From Panicum virgatum (lineage: Eukaryota > Streptophyta > Magnoliopsida > Poales > Poaceae), in contig NC_053146.1 in the NCBI RefSeq assembly GCF_016808335.1, positions 37,382,470-37,446,469 on the forward strand: a stretch of DNA of 64,000 bases, given 5' to 3'. Of the stretch, positions 44,281 through 56,653 are shown piece after piece; within the stretch, counting starts at the first letter, position 1; each line of letters starts with the position of its first letter. The notes under the pieces were generated by a model, which was not told the origin of the DNA, searched no databases, and worked only from the letters and a program-made list of their open reading frames with translations. The position numbers were made by a program, and so were the translations under genes.

Positions 44281-44458
44281 CCTTTGTTAAAGTTACCCCC
44301 CCCCCCCCCTAAAGTACCAAAGCAATATCTTGATTTTTTTAGAGGGATCTCGCTTCCATATGGATTTCCTTTGTTAAAGTTACCCCTCCCCCCCCCCCCC
44401 CTAAGGTACCAAAGCAATATCTTGATTTTTTTAGAGGGATCTCGCTTCCATATGGATT
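44281..44458. repeat. 87-bp tandem duplication containing a poly-C tract
   Basis: CCTTTGTTAAAGTTACCCC...CTTCCATATGGATTT is present twice (44281 and 44368). The units differ mainly in the C-run length and one A/G. Glycine- or proline-rich frames here come from the C run. Confidence 0.9.
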
Positions 44459-45396
44459 TATTATTGAAAGGAATATCCTGATTTAGCAAATAGTGATACA
44501 TAGATCAGACTGAATATTGCCCCTGTCAATGTAAATACCAGGTAGAAATATCCCTTCCATGTGAAAGTTGTTTACCGGCTATCTTTGCTACTAGGTTGTG
44601 CCAAGACAACAGTTTATCCCCAACCAAAGTTCTCCGAAAAGAAATATTGAGCGGCATTTGGTTCATGACAGTTGCCACTGTAACATGAGGATAATTAACA
44701 ATGTTATACAAGCTGGGAAATTGATCTTTGAGTGCTTTAGAACCTACTCATTTGTCATCCCAAAATCTAGTTTGTGAACCATTTTTTATTTTAAAGGTTC
44801 CACATCCCACAAAATCATCTTTGACATGTAGTAAACCCTTCCAAAATTATGAATCTCCAGGTTTAGTCTGAACTTGAGAAAGACACTTGGAGCTTGGATA
44901 TTTGTTTCTGAGCAAGGTTTGCCGTGTTTCCTTCATCATTGAATAGTTCGAATGACCACTTACTAAGAAGACAATTGGGTAGATAACGGGTTAGGTTAGC
45001 ATGTTTTAGGCCAAGTCAGGGTAGGTAATTAGGGTTCCATAGTCAGCATTTGAAATTAAATTGTTTGGCACAACAATTTAATTTCTACTCAAGTTTACAC
45101 ACAAACAAATTAAATCCAACTCAAACAAATTCAAATAAAACCAAATCGAATTCACGCTAACCATCTTAGGTCAAGTTTAAATTTATTTACTAGAAATTTT
45201 GAGAGAGGCAGAAGTCACTCGTAGGTTGATGCTATCTATGAGCACAAGCACAAAAAAAATTGAAACTCACATTTATCACAATAATAATATATTAGAAAAA
45301 TTTGGAATGTTACCAACGGCTAAAAATGTGGCCATGTTTATGGACGGGTGACACCATCACACCCACCTCTAAAAATGCATTTTCAAGGGTGGATGA
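44459..45396. other. Intergenic AT-rich region
   Basis: No coding frame, RNA gene or repeat supported. It contains TAAATT-rich stretches near 45050-45130. Confidence 0.4.
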
Positions 45397-46051
45397 TGTC
45401 GGTATTCCGTATCACCAATGAGTAAATTTGTGTGCGCGTCACAGACCCGGGTGATAATGCAAGGAAAGACACGGGTTATGCTGGTTCGGGATAAATGACC
45501 CTACATCCAGTTCGAGTTTCTTGTGTTCTTGCACTAGTTTGTAGTAGTGGGTTACAAATGGGCGAGAGAGGGAACAGGCTCCCAAGTCTCTATGTTGCGT
45601 GGGTGTGAATGTGTAAAGGGTTTTCCAGAAAAGTCGATCCCCCTCTTAAGGGCACATCTCCTCCCTTTTATAGTTCAAGGGAGAGAGGGTCTGTTTCACA
45701 GGGGAAGGAAGGTAAAAAGGGAAAAGGCGAGGGGGTCGGGTGCTGTCCGGCCCCTTTCTTCCGTCCGTTGATCCCGACGAGTCTTGTGGGCCCTGTTAAT
45801 GGTGACAGAGGGTTCCGTTCCCGTCCCTGGCCCTATGCGGGTCGTGGCGGATGGGGATGGGAGCGGCGCACTATTAATGATGTAGCTGTTTACAGAGGAT
45901 GGGCGATCGGTCGTGTCCTTTGTCACGACGGTCAGCACGTCGTCTGGTGCTAACTTGTCAGGCGGAGTGATTGGGAGGCGTCCTCCTAGGATGGACTCGT
46001 CAACTCAACGTCCATCACTGTCCGTACCTAGGCGTGGGGCGGCCATGCCTC
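45397..46051 (-). mobile_element. Left half of an interrupted reverse-strand Ty3 LTR (Tat-like)
   Basis: The plus strand opens TGTCGGTATTCCGTATCACC, so on the minus strand the LTR ends ...ATACCGACA, the same style of end as the LTR at 2451. A minus-strand TATA box CTATAAAAGG lies opposite 45664-45673. At 46051 the Athila-type element begins; the other half resumes at 59620. Confidence 0.6.
46047..46051. repeat. Left target-site copy of the Athila-type element
   Basis: GCCTC before the LTR, GCCTT after it at 59620-59624: four of five match. Confidence 0.6.
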
Positions 46052-47712
46052 TGTTGACGGCCATTATCTCACATTTTGACCATCAACTTCTTGGAAATAA
46101 ATTGAGTTTTGCACCATGTTCCATGAATATTTTATCTAACTCTAATAAGTTCCACAAGTTTTGGATGAGTTGTGCTTGCAGGAATCTACTGTCCAAAGAT
46201 GGTCGAAATCAGAGAAAATCCCGGCCGCCCGGCACATTCCTTACCGACCGGCCTGACACCTCCACATACATGGGTCCAATACTTTCACTAGAGCAATGTG
46301 ACATGTTCATAAGCTTCCATGACATGTTCATAAGGTTCCAGAACAAGGCGAACATCTCATATCCTATCGGTGGACTCGGAAGGCACAAGGTTCAAACCAA
46401 AGACCCACATGCCGGTGCCAAGAATGTCAAATGAGGAAAGCACCCTGTCTAGAGGCAATGAGGAGCGTTGATGTGCAATGTCGTTGAAACGGAGGGCCGA
46501 GGAGTGCTAGAGGCAGGCCGCCCGGCCCAACCCAGGCTGCCCGGCCTAAGATTCTGGTATCCGAGGAAACCACCCGACTTACCGACCTCCTGGAGTGATC
46601 AGAAGCCGTCCACGTGAAGTCAGTGGACTGGAGCTCCTCTTTCGCGTGTAGTTCAAGCCAAGTCAGGGGTAGCGTAATCTTGCAGCGGTTACCTGATTAC
46701 CGACCTTGAGCAGCTATAAATAGGCCCCCCCCCATCCTCACTTGTAAACACACACTCAAAAGGAGCAATTCTCTCTTCTCAAGTCTAGAGTAGGTTAGTA
46801 GTTGGGAGTTAGAGTCGAGTCGAGCTTGTCTCGGGGATCTAGAGTCGTCATCAGAGCTCGGTATAAGCCCTTGTATCTTTTCCTTTGACTATTTTAATAT
46901 AAGTAATCTTCTTCATTTACTTGAGTCAGCTTTACTTTCCGCAAGTATTTATCTTTCCAAGTACTAGTACTTGTCTGCGGGAGTAAGTTTTACCTCTAGT
47001 CCAGTTTAAGTTCTCTTCCTTACTTGTCGGAGTTAGTCTTACGGGTTTTCTCGCCTGTACTAGTGTAACTCAAGTTAGTTCACTAGGTTGAGGGGGATTT
47101 CTCTTGAAGGCCTCAAGAGAAATCCTAGTACCGAGAGCAGACGTGGTGTCTAACTCAGTGCTAGCTAGAAAGTGTGTTCCACCCCACGGTACCGCAGTGG
47201 TAGGCGGCAAGTGGTGACAGCCTTGTCCGTCCCTCATAGTCCACCATGTTCGGGTGTTTTCATAGCAGTAAGTTGCCAAAAGTATGTTGGGCCCCTTCTC
47301 ACCCCTGTCTGCGCCCTTCGCTTAGGCCGCCGAAGTAAGCTCCTGGTTCCGACATCAAGATAGAAGCTTAGATTAGTTCTAGAGAGGCTAGCTTAGTAGT
47401 TTAGAAGTGTTTTAGGAGTCCTTTCTCGCTCGTTGTCCTCCCAGCTGCTACCTCTCTAAGGTATAGAATCTCCTGTGTGTCACGCGGTCATAGAATGGCC
47501 ATTTATCATACACGTTATCTGGCTTACCCCTACTGAATTAGTCGGTCGATAAACTCAGTAAAAGTTGTCACTACAATTTACGATACACTTTACCATAGTG
47601 CTTCCTTGAGGATTTCACGATACCCTGGAATACTCCATGGTGAAGTGCTACACCGGTGAATTCTGTGCGCTTGCAGAATACCTATTCAGTTTGAGCATCA
47701 GAGACACCAACA
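46052..47712 (+). repeat. Athila-type 5' LTR, 1,661 bp
   Basis: TGTTGACGGCC...GAGACACCAACA. TATA box GCTATAAATAGG is near 46711-46722. GCCGCCCGGCC words occur upstream. It contains a 23-bp local duplication (GACATGTTCATAAGCTTCCAT, about 46299-46340) that is absent from the first part of the 3' LTR. Confidence 0.92.
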
Positions 47713-47720
47713 AGTATTTC

Positions 47721-47740
47721 TGGTGCCATTGCCGGGGAAG
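47721..47740 (+). other. Primer binding site (Asp-tRNA type)
   Basis: TGGTGCCATTGCCGGGGAAG. The Athila consensus form is TGGCGCCGTTGCCGGGGA, eight bases after the LTR here. Confidence 0.85.
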
Positions 47741-47851
47741 CAATTGGCTATAGTTATCGTATAATTGAGTGGAAAATGTTACTGTTTTATCACCGCTAGT
47801 TTTCGCGGGCTTACCACTGCTCTCTCTCATTTATTCGATGCAGAGCAGTGC

Positions 47852-49198
47852 ATGACCGGTTTTGATCTACCATCCAACTTCGATCCGAATCCTCAGAGAA
47901 TTGGGCAAATTGTGACATGCCGCGTTGTCCCACCCCAGAACAAACCCACTTGGAATCCTCGTTTGTCAGTCTCAGCACCACCCATGGCCAAGACTCTCAG
48001 ACAGTACTCGGCCCCGTCTAGCAGCCACATCCCTACTGGACTGAACAATGGCCTAGGCAATGATGGCTTTGAGCTCAAATCGGGACTGGTGAAAATGATT
48101 CAAGCGAGTCCATTCTATGGCAAGGCATCAGAGGATGCCAACGCTCACCTTCAAAACTTCTTGGAAGTGAGCAGTGCCATCAACCCTAGGGGTACCATGA
48201 TGGATAACGTCCGTCTTTGACTATTCCCATTCTCCTTGCTAGGCAAGGCGAAGGCGTGGATTTATACCAACAAAGCGGACTTCACCACATGGGAAGCTTG
48301 CTCCAATGCATTCCTGATGAAATATTTCCCGGTGGGCAAAACCAATGCCCTCCGAGGTAAGATCTCTGGATTTCAAAAGCTCCTGGATGAAGCCATCCTG
48401 AAAGCTTGGGAGAGATTCCAGGAATACATCGCAGCATGCCCCCACTACAGCATGGAGGAATGGCTGATCATTCAGAGTTTCTTCAATGGTCTGAACACAC
48501 TAGCCCAGAACCACATCGATGCAGCATCAGGTGGTTTCTTCCTTTTACTCAGCGTCAATGCAGCGAAAGCGCTGGTAGAGAAGATTGCTTCCAACCAGAG
48601 TTGGAAAGGTGAAAGGCAGCAACAGCCCCATAAGGGAATCCACCATATCGACAGTATCGATATGTTTGCTACCAAGATGAACCTTCTCATGAAGAGACTG
48701 GAGTCTTCGCACCAGGAGGCCAACCAAGTTATGGATTCTAGCATGACATGCGAAACTTGTGGAGAAACTGGACACACGGGCAATTCTTGCTCGATCACTC
48801 AGGTGGAAGCTCACTTCGTTGGAGCGAACAACTCCAACAACTCCGGCTTCCGTCCTCAGCAGGGTTGGAATTCCAAACCCAACCTCCCCTTCGGTCAGCA
48901 GCAAGGTATGAACTTTAATAACAATTTTTAGCCTACTTTAAAGGACCTAGTTTATGGCCAGAGACAAATAAATGATAACATTAGTAAGAAATTCCTTGCT
49001 AATGACAAAATTTTGGAATCTCTGGCCAGGCAACTAGAGGGCATAAATTCAGTTATTAAAAACCAGTTGAGCTTCAATAAAATGATAGAAACTCAGGTTG
49101 CTCAACTAGCCTCATCTTGTCCTAACAATAACTCGGGGAAACTTCCTGGGCAATCAAAAGTTCCTCCCAAGGAAAGTGTTAGTGCGGTGACTACGTGA
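47852..49198 (+). pseudogene. Athila-type gag
   Basis: ATG at 47852 (MTGFDLPSNFDPNPQRIGQ). Gag core: a LVKMIQASPFYGKASEDANA block, WIYTNKADFTTWEACSNAFL and ALRGKISGFQ. One CCHC knuckle (CETCGETGHTGNSC) is near 48750-48792, then an Asn/Gln-rich linker and a coiled-coil stretch (LARQLEGINSVIKNQ). Stops in frame are TGA at 48218-48220, TAG at 48929-48931 and TGA at 49196-49198. The frame is otherwise continuous, so decay is by substitution up to this point. Confidence 0.85.
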
Positions 49199-50351
49199 CA
49201 GGTAAGTCCACGCAAGAACCACCATACCCTAAAGATGCAGGATCTCGGCAGAAAGCCGTACCCGCCAGCAATACCTCTACTGCAGAAGAAGATCAGGAGG
49301 AGGCAGAAGAATCCAACACAACTGCTGCCCAGGAGGAAACCATGGAACCCCCTAGAACTTCACGGGAGTTTCATGACACTACTGCCTTACCGTTTCCGGA
49401 ACGAATAAGGAAGCTGGTGGCCAACGAGCAATTCGGCAAGTTCATCGAGGTAATAAGGAAGTTGTATGTCAATATACCGCTTCTTGACGCTATGCAGGTC
49501 CCAACCTATGCCAAGTATATCAAAGATAAACTTGGTAACAAGAGAAGCCTGCCCACCACCGAGGTCGTGCAACTCACAGAGGAGTGTAGCGCAGCTATAC
49601 TCGATCCTCTCCTGGAGAAGAAGAAAGATCCAGGATGCCCCACAATCACATGTTCAATCGGGAGTCAACATTTCTCACACGCTCTTTGCGATCTGGGAGC
49701 AAGTGTCAGCGTCATGCCTAAGGTAGTTTACGATAAACTAAATTATCATGAGCTTGCCCCTACTGCCATGTGCTTGCAGCTAGCGGACCAAATGTCTATT
49801 ATCCCGCGGGAATTGCAGAGAACGTCCCGGTTAAAATTTGAAACTTCTTTATTCCCGTTGATTTCGTCGTCCTCGACATGGAAGTCGATGCCAAGACGCC
49901 TCTCATTTTGGGAAGGCCGTTCTTGAGTACCGCAAATGCACAAATTGATGTTGGAGCCAGAGGGATCCAACTCAATATCAATGGGCAGACAGAGAGGTTC
50001 GCCTTTAGACCAAAGGTCGAACAGTGTTCCCAGGTCAAAACATTCAACCGGAGGAAATCCGAGAAAGAGCAGGAGAAGCCATCAACACCCACAATCGATA
50101 TCCTTGCCGAGCTCTTGGAACGACTAAGAATCGACAGGGAGATCAGAGTGCATAACTACAGAAACACAAGACGACGAATCCTTCGCAGAGAATTTGAGGA
50201 ATCGGAGGCGCAAGCGATCAAAACAAAACCCGCCACCAAGAAGGAATGGCGGAGAAAAGTGTCTTCGTCTGGAACTCCATCCGGCGACGACAACAGAACC
50301 CGAGGTATGGAGAGTCCTGCTCCTGACTCAAAATCCGAGCTATCACCATGA
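49195..50351 (+). pseudogene. Athila-type gag C-terminus and retropepsin region
   Basis: After a frame change at 49198 the reading continues through an acidic linker (EEDQEEAEESN) and PFPERIRKLVANEQFGKF. The aspartic protease follows: HALCDLGASVSVMP, where the catalytic D-L-G-A replaces the usual D-T/S-G-A, as is common in Athila proteases. After a second shift (49830-49880) come [24 protein letters not shown] and a short tail to 50351. RT should follow in a complete element; instead the sequence leaves coding at 50352. Confidence 0.8.
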
Positions 50352-51168
50352 GAACCATGGTACGTATCCATCCTTGCATCTGCATATAGGATAGTTTAAA
50401 CTTCTTGCATAATTTTTCTTTCTTTTCAAAGTCATGGCATGTTTACAATTTTAAACCAAAATTTAAATTTTTGTTCTGCATCAAATATTATTACGTTGCA
50501 TTAAAAAAATATTTTCGGCCAAAGTGTAGGCCGGCCGGCCCCACCTTGTCTCCTTTGGTCAGGGGGCAGCAGGAACTGAAGAACTTTGAGTGCATGCGAA
50601 CCAAAGGAAAAGAGGGAAAGGCAGAATGAATGGCATGGGATCGAGTGGCATTCATCACGGCCGGCTAGGCTGCCTCCACCACTCACGTCCCGTCTTCGCC
50701 CACTCAAGCACGATCACCACCAGCTCTAGAGGCAGTAGACCGAGGCAGTGGCACGCTTGCCGCCGTGCCCAGGCCGGACGGCCTGCCTCCTACGCTCGGC
50801 TATAAAAGCCGACGAAGGTGAGTCACTCCCTGCACCCTCAGCTCGAGTACACAGAAAACTCACCCATGCTCGAGTTCTCTCTTCTGAGTTTTCTTGCTTA
50901 ATGAAGCTTTTAGAAGTTAATTAATCCAAGTAACTCAAGTACTAGCCCCACAAGAATAGTAGTAGTGCTGAGATTAGCTCAGCACTAATCCAATAAAATT
51001 AGTAGTAACTCTCTCCTAAAATGAAAACCACAAAAATATGTCCCGTTGAATAAACAAGCTCTGAACGAAGAACGTTTGTGATGGATTGATCCCCACAAGA
51101 ACGACTAACCACTGACCCCTCCGATTATTTTCCCTACGTATTCTTTGCACTAATCTTTAGCAGGAATC
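50352..51168 (+). promoter_or_regulatory. Promoter-like block in place of pol
   Basis: Non-coding. 50520-50800 is GC-rich with GGCCGGCCGGCC words like those of the LTR. A TATA box (50801-50807) sits in a perfect palindrome CGGC-TATAAAA-GCCG (50797-50811). ACACAGAAAACTC and TTCTCTCTTCT downstream resemble the order ACACACACTC, TTCTCTCTTCTC that follows the LTR TATA box. A pyrimidine-rich stretch ends CTTTAGCAG five bases before the ATG at 51169, a plausible splice acceptor. I infer a relic LTR or internal promoter for the ORF below. Confidence 0.5.
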
Positions 51169-52806
51169 ATGTCGCTTTGAGGGAATATCAAAGGCAAGGT
51201 GAAGAAGCTGGGCTCGTCATCCCGATCCCAGTGCTCGCGAGCGTCATCAGGCTCCCGGGATGACATGTCGGTGGACTCTGTTCGCCGACTGTCATGATCC
51301 TAGGAGGAAGAAGAGGAAGCCCCTGCCTCCCCAGCAATCCCGAGGCCCCATCTCAAAATTAGAGTTCTGACCTTGGTTGATCAGATCGTTGTCCGGACTG
51401 ATTATGAGCGGGACGCCCTCGAGCTGTTGAAGAAGCAGTCGTACGGCCACGCCAAGCGGTTCGATACAGAATTCCTCATGATGACGGGACTCCGCCAGGA
51501 CATGAACCGTGTGTTCACGGCTGCGGGATGGTCGCGCTTCGCCGACATCACCGAACCAGGTTTGCACCTTCTCACCATGGAATTCTTATCTATGCTACAT
51601 GTCGAAACTGTTGGAAAAGAAACTAAAATCCACTTTCGCTTTTTCAATGAGTTCTTTGAGATGTTACCCAGAGACTTTAGTAATGCACTAGGCTTCAGTA
51701 AGAAATGCATATTAGAAGCTAATGCATTAGCAGATGATCTTGAGTATGACCGTAGTGCTTGGTGGAATGAAATCTCAGATGAACCAGTGAGTAGTAAAAA
51801 TAGCATAGTCTCCATCCATAACCCGACTCTAAGAGTTTTAGCCGAGTATCTTGCTATGGTAGTCTTTTCTCGGTCAGACCTCAGGTTGTGTAGCTCCTCA
51901 GAGCTCATGTACTTGTATGCTATGGCAAAGAAGATTCGCTACTCACCTATCATGGGCATGGTCGCACACTGGCAGAAAATGATCTCGTGCAAATCTCGCA
52001 TCGACATAACCTCACTGGTCACCCACATTGCGCATTATGTCGGTGTTCTGGAGAATGCACAAGTCACATATCTGACCGCGACGGATGAGTACCAAACCTT
52101 CATCGGTCTGGACCACTTTGTTCACGCGCACATGATGCGTGAAGGTCCTGGGAACTCAGTGTTCATGTGCTATCCGGGGTACGAGAGGGAGTTCGAGCTG
52201 CTTTGCCCGAAACTCTCACTCTACTCTGTGAAACGTTTGACCCTCCAAACGGAAAAGAAGGAGCCAGCACGACACAGCACAACTGGCCCTATGACACGGG
52301 GCAGAACTCGGCGTGACACACAGTTGGCCGAGGGTGGTACATCATGGCAGGAAGGCACATCCCGCCAGGCAGGGACTTCTCGCCAGCCAGGAGCTTCACG
52401 GCAGGCCCGTGCTTCTCAGGAGGTCGGACCATCACACGCAGCACCCTCGCCAGATGCTTCAGCACAACCTCACCCAGACACTACTCACATGAGCTTCGAG
52501 GAGGCCTACGGGTTTTACACCCAGGGTGGCCAGACCTCGTACCAGCCTGAGGGTAGCACGGGGTATGGGAACGACCAGGGGTTTTACTACCCCTCGGGCA
52601 TGGGGACATCCCACAGTCCACAGGATGGCCCGTCCGCGCCAGCACGCTTTGAGTACGACAACCCGCTCACACGAGAGCCGTCGGGCCTCACTGCCCGAAT
52701 GGGTGCCATAGAGTTACGTCAGGAGGAGTTGGGACACAGCCTCGATCACAACACCAGTCTCACACCGGAGAGTTGGGGGATGTTATCCTCTTTGTCCTAT
52801 GATTAG
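51169..52806 (+). pseudogene. Athila ORF1-type protein in the envelope position
   Basis: ATG at 51169. The first 45 codons (GNIKGKVKKLGSSSRSQ...) hold stops at 51178, about 51292 and 51301. From 51304 to TAG at 52804-52806 about 500 codons are open. An acidic stretch leads to LVDQIVVRTDYERDALELL, then the ATHILA ORF1/plant transposon domain (LHLLTMEFLSMLHVE, FRFFNEFFEMLPRDFSNALG, LAEYLAMVVFSRSD, YLYAMAKKIRYSP). The tail is low-complexity with GTSRQ repeats. No signal peptide or membrane segment is evident, so an envelope function is not supported by sequence. It is better preserved than gag over most of its length. Confidence 0.75.
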
Positions 52807-54231
52807 CACCATGGTGCGTACTACCCCCCCCCCCCCCCCCCCCGCCACATCCAGACTAGTAGCCCCGAGCCTCGTTGAAGCTTGGGGGAAGAGATCGTCA
52901 GTATCCAAGTAAGTCGTCATACCCGCTCGTTCAGCTTATCATAATCTTAGTTGAAAAAAGAAGAGAGAATTGCCATGCTTAGAATAAATGTATGGAAATC
53001 CGTGCAAACTCTTACCTTGGAAATGATGAATAGTTGCTCTGTTTGAGTTTTGCATGTGCCCCATTTACAGCTTTTTACTCATCTAGTACCAGAGCTAGTT
53101 GGCACATAATAGACATATTTTAAAATCTATTTGTGTGGGAGCATTAACATGATTTTCTAAGTCTAAGTTGTTGTGGGATTCGAGATGGCCTACATTGGAA
53201 TTAAAACTGTTTACCTCAGTAAGGGAAATTTTCGAAATAACATTAAAACATGACAAAAGGTTTCTCTGTTGGTTTACATATCCCATCTAGAGCCATAATG
53301 TTTTATCATACATGAGCTACCATAGGCTATCTTGATTTACTTTGAGCTTTGTTGAATGGTGAGTTCGCTCGAGGAAAGGTACTTGTCATCTGCCGGTCTT
53401 TCTCCTTTCCGTACCCATTTCCTTGCTAGCCTCAAAGTGTCTGGTATGATAATCACCTATTCCGGGTATTGTCTTCTATTTTCACCAAACAGTTCCACCA
53501 CAACTCCAGCCCAAAATCTCCACTGTGTGCCTATCCACTCCAAAAAAGGGTCAAAATTCTTCAAAAGTTCCCTCTGAAAGTATTCAATTCAGGAAGGACA
53601 TGGAGTTACCTTCTTCTTCAAAAAAAAAGGTGAAAAAGAACTGCCCATGATCAGCAAAAGTAGTTCAAAAGAGGAGTTCAATAAAATGACCCAAAAATAT
53701 TTCCAAAAGTGTGAGTTCATTTCTCCCTCTCCCCTAGACATTTGTGATTCCATAAGATCAGAATTTGATCAGGTACCTATCTCTTACGAACCACTCTTCG
53801 GCTCGACAACACAGGTAATCAAGGTATGTCATACTCTTTCTACCCATAACTCCAGATATCAGCCTTAGATTAGGAAGAAATTGGTCAAGTTTCGACCTTG
53901 GTAAGGATCATATACCTTGAGCGATTGATAGCACCTTCAGGGAACCTTAATCATATGCATACTTAAGAAATATTCCGAGAATGAACCTGAACAGGGAAGA
54001 CAGGAAAACATTCTGGTGAAGGTTGTTCAGTCCACCAACCGCTCAAGGCAAGGGATGAAATGTGAAATAAGCCCCATCATTCAGAACAAAGAGGTATGAG
54101 CCAACTTACTCGAAGTACATACAGATAGAGTAATATACTGTGCACAGGGTACCTGCAGAGGGCAAACATCGATGCAACTCCTGATCCACCGAGCCTTAGT
54201 ATTAAGCTTTGCTCGAGGACGAGCAAAAGTT
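52807..54231 (+). other. Athila-type 3' untranslated region
   Basis: It starts with a pure C run (52826-52843). A polypurine-tract-like TTGAAGCTTGGGGGAAG lies at about 52876-52892, near-identical to the real tract. The rest is AT-rich with short frames of no recognised kind. Confidence 0.65.
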
Positions 54232-54246
54232 TAAGCTTGGGGGGGT
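54232..54246 (+). other. Athila-type polypurine tract
   Basis: TTAAGCTTGGGGGGG just before TGTTGACGG. Confidence 0.9.
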
Positions 54247-54908
54247 GTTGACGGCCATTATCTCACATTTTGACCGTCAACTTCTCGGAAATAAATTGAG
54301 TTTTGCACCATGTTCGATGCATAATTTATCTAATTCTAATAAGTTCCACAAGTTTTGGATGAGTTGTGCTTGTAGGAATCTACTATCCAAAGATGGTCGA
54401 AATCAGAGAAAATCCCGGCCGCCCAGCACATTCCGTGCCGACCGGCCTGACACCTCAATATACATGGGTCCAATACTTTCACTGGAGCAATGTGACATGT
54501 TCATAAGGTTCCAGAACAAGGCGAACATCTCATATCCGGTCGGTGGACCCGGAAGGCACAAGGTTCAAACCAAAGATAAACATGCCACTGCCAAGAACGT
54601 CAAATGAGGAAAGCACCCAGTCCAGAGGCAATGTAGAGCGTTGATGTGCAATGTTGGCGAAAAGGAGAGCCGAGGAATGCCAGAGGCAGGCCGCCCGGCC
54701 CAACCCAGGCTGCCAGGCCTAAAATTCTGGTATCCGAGGAAACCACTCGACTTACCGACCTCCTAGAGTGATCAGAAGCCGTCCACGCGAAGTCGGTGGA
54801 CAGGTGGCAGCAGGGCCAGGCCGGCCAGCCTAGGTCAGGCCGCCCGGCCCCACAAGTCGGCCACTAGACTTTCGTGTGAAGTTCAAGCCAAGTCAGGGGT
54901 AGCGTAAT
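54247..54908 (+). repeat. Athila-type 3' LTR, part A (first portion)
   Basis: Matches 46052-46680 of the 5' LTR but is clearly more diverged. It lacks the 23-bp local duplication and has a different stretch (GGTGGCAGCAGGGCCAGG...) where the 5' LTR has CTGGAGCTCCTC. It ends GGGTAGCGTAAT at the solo LTR; the last bases of A resume at 58238-58292. Confidence 0.85.
54904..54908. repeat. Left target-site copy of the Tekay-type solo LTR
   Basis: GTAAT, exact copy at 58233-58237. Confidence 0.9.
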
Positions 54909-55917
54909 TGTAACATCCCAAAAATTTACCGAAACAAATCACTCGCCAAAAATCATTTTCAAAATCTTTTTCGTCGTTGAGCTCAAATCATTTCAAAATC
55001 TTTTTCCATCCGAGCTCCTAATTCCCCGAAAATACTTCTCGGCGTTTCGCCGTCCGACACCCAAAATTAATCATCATCCTTTCTCCTTCTTTTCCTCGAC
55101 CCGCGTGCCGTGCCGCATGCTCGACCAACCCTGCGGTCGCCGCCGCGAATCCCGTCATCCCGACATCAGTACCAGTTACCGTCCCGTCTCTCTGTTTTTT
55201 TTTCTCTCGTTCCGTGTGCGGTCGCCGAATGCCGCAGCACGCGCTCGCGACTGTTGCCGTGAATTCCGCCGACGCGCCCCCTCCTTTTCTTTTTCCCTCT
55301 CTCTTTTCCCCCTTTTTTCCCTTTTTCCTTTTTCTCCTTTTCTCTTTTTTTTTATTTCTTCTTCTCCCTCCTCCTTTCTCCCCCACGCGCCGCACGCCGA
55401 GATCTCTACTCGATGCCTCCATGCCCCCTTGTGCCGGCCGGGGCCCCCTCTGCCTGCGTCGTCGCTTCACCGCCGCTACGCGCCACCGCCCCTCCTGCTC
55501 ACCTCAACGCTCGCGCACAACCGAGCTCCAGTGGAGCTCGCATCACGCACGCACGGGCCGCACACCGGCATTCTCGACGCGCCGAGCTTCCCTGGACGCC
55601 ACCTCCCCCGCTCGCAACCGCACCGCCCTCTGCTCGCCCCGTCCCATCCCCGGCACTGCCGTGCCCCCTTACTCGCATCGTCGCCCGTGCTGCACGCCGA
55701 GCAGAGCCAGGTGGCACCCAGTCCCCTGCGTGCGGCACGCCACCCCCCCCCACGTCCACTTGCACGTCCTTCCCTACACGCCCCATCGCCTCACCGTTGC
55801 CTCGCCGTCGCGTTCGCGCCGCTCCGCGACGCCGAAGCCGTCCCCACGCCATTAATGGCCGCGCAGAGCTGCCCCGCCGGCCACCGCGACCCCCCTCTCC
55901 TCCATGCCTCACCCCGC

Positions 55918-55927
55918 CTATAAATAG
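55918..55927 (+). promoter_or_regulatory. TATA box of the solo LTR
   Basis: CTATAAATAG in a GC-rich setting, about 155 bp before a donor-like GTGAGG. Confidence 0.65.
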
Positions 55928-56653
55928 GGGCTCCGCGTTGCCCTCGACCTCCACAGCCACCGCTACCCCCCAGCGCCCCCTCCTCTGCTCCCCAAACGCC
56001 GCCGCCACGAGCCTCTGCACCGGCTGCCGCCCGCTCCAGTGGCGCCGCCTCCTCACTCCACCCTAGCCCGAGGTGAGGGCAAGGATAGGATCCCCACGGC
56101 CCCCTCTTCCTTTCCCCCTCCCTCTCGGCCGCCGCCGCCGCGGGCGCCGTTCCCCCCTCCTCTGCTTCTGTCGCGAGGAAGGCGAAAGGGGGCAAATTTG
56201 CCCTTAACCCCCTGCTATCTCTCCTTTTTATTTAAGAACCCCCCCTTTTGTAGCCTCTTTTATAAAAGAAGCCCCTCCCTTATTTCTTTTAATGAATAAG
56301 CCCTCCCACCATATAAACGTAATTTCAAATAGACCCCTGTCCCTTCCGGAGTAACACATATATTTTCAGAAATTATAATCAAGTCCTTCCACTCTCAAAA
56401 ATAATTACAAAGAAGCCCTTGAACCCCCGTTTAACCCCTAACCATTCCTTCGACTCATTATTTCATGCGCCAAAAATCATCCGTTTGCCCTGAAATTTAC
56501 CACGCCATTTCTAACATAATTCCAGCCATGCCATTAAGAAATCTCCCAAAAATATTCTTTCTACCATTGTTTCTTAAGTTATTCCTGATTCGAGCTCAAC
56601 GATAAAACATTTATTTCTTTTTCTTTATTGTGTGTTTGTTTGTGTACGCCGTA

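Noticed and set aside
44268..44501. Glycine-rich and proline-rich frames
   Set aside because: Products of C runs in an 87-bp tandem duplication.
51402..51908. 168-codon minus-strand frame
   Set aside because: Antisense to the Athila ORF1 domain.
51373..52806. Envelope glycoprotein assignment for the Athila ORF
   Set aside because: No signal peptide, transmembrane segment or glycoprotein pattern visible; only its position recalls env.
55018..56195. Long Pro/Arg/Ala-rich frames (up to 272 codons) on both strands
   Set aside because: GC-rich leader of a solo LTR; frames overlap on both strands, lack domains, and are cut by the LTR TATA box.
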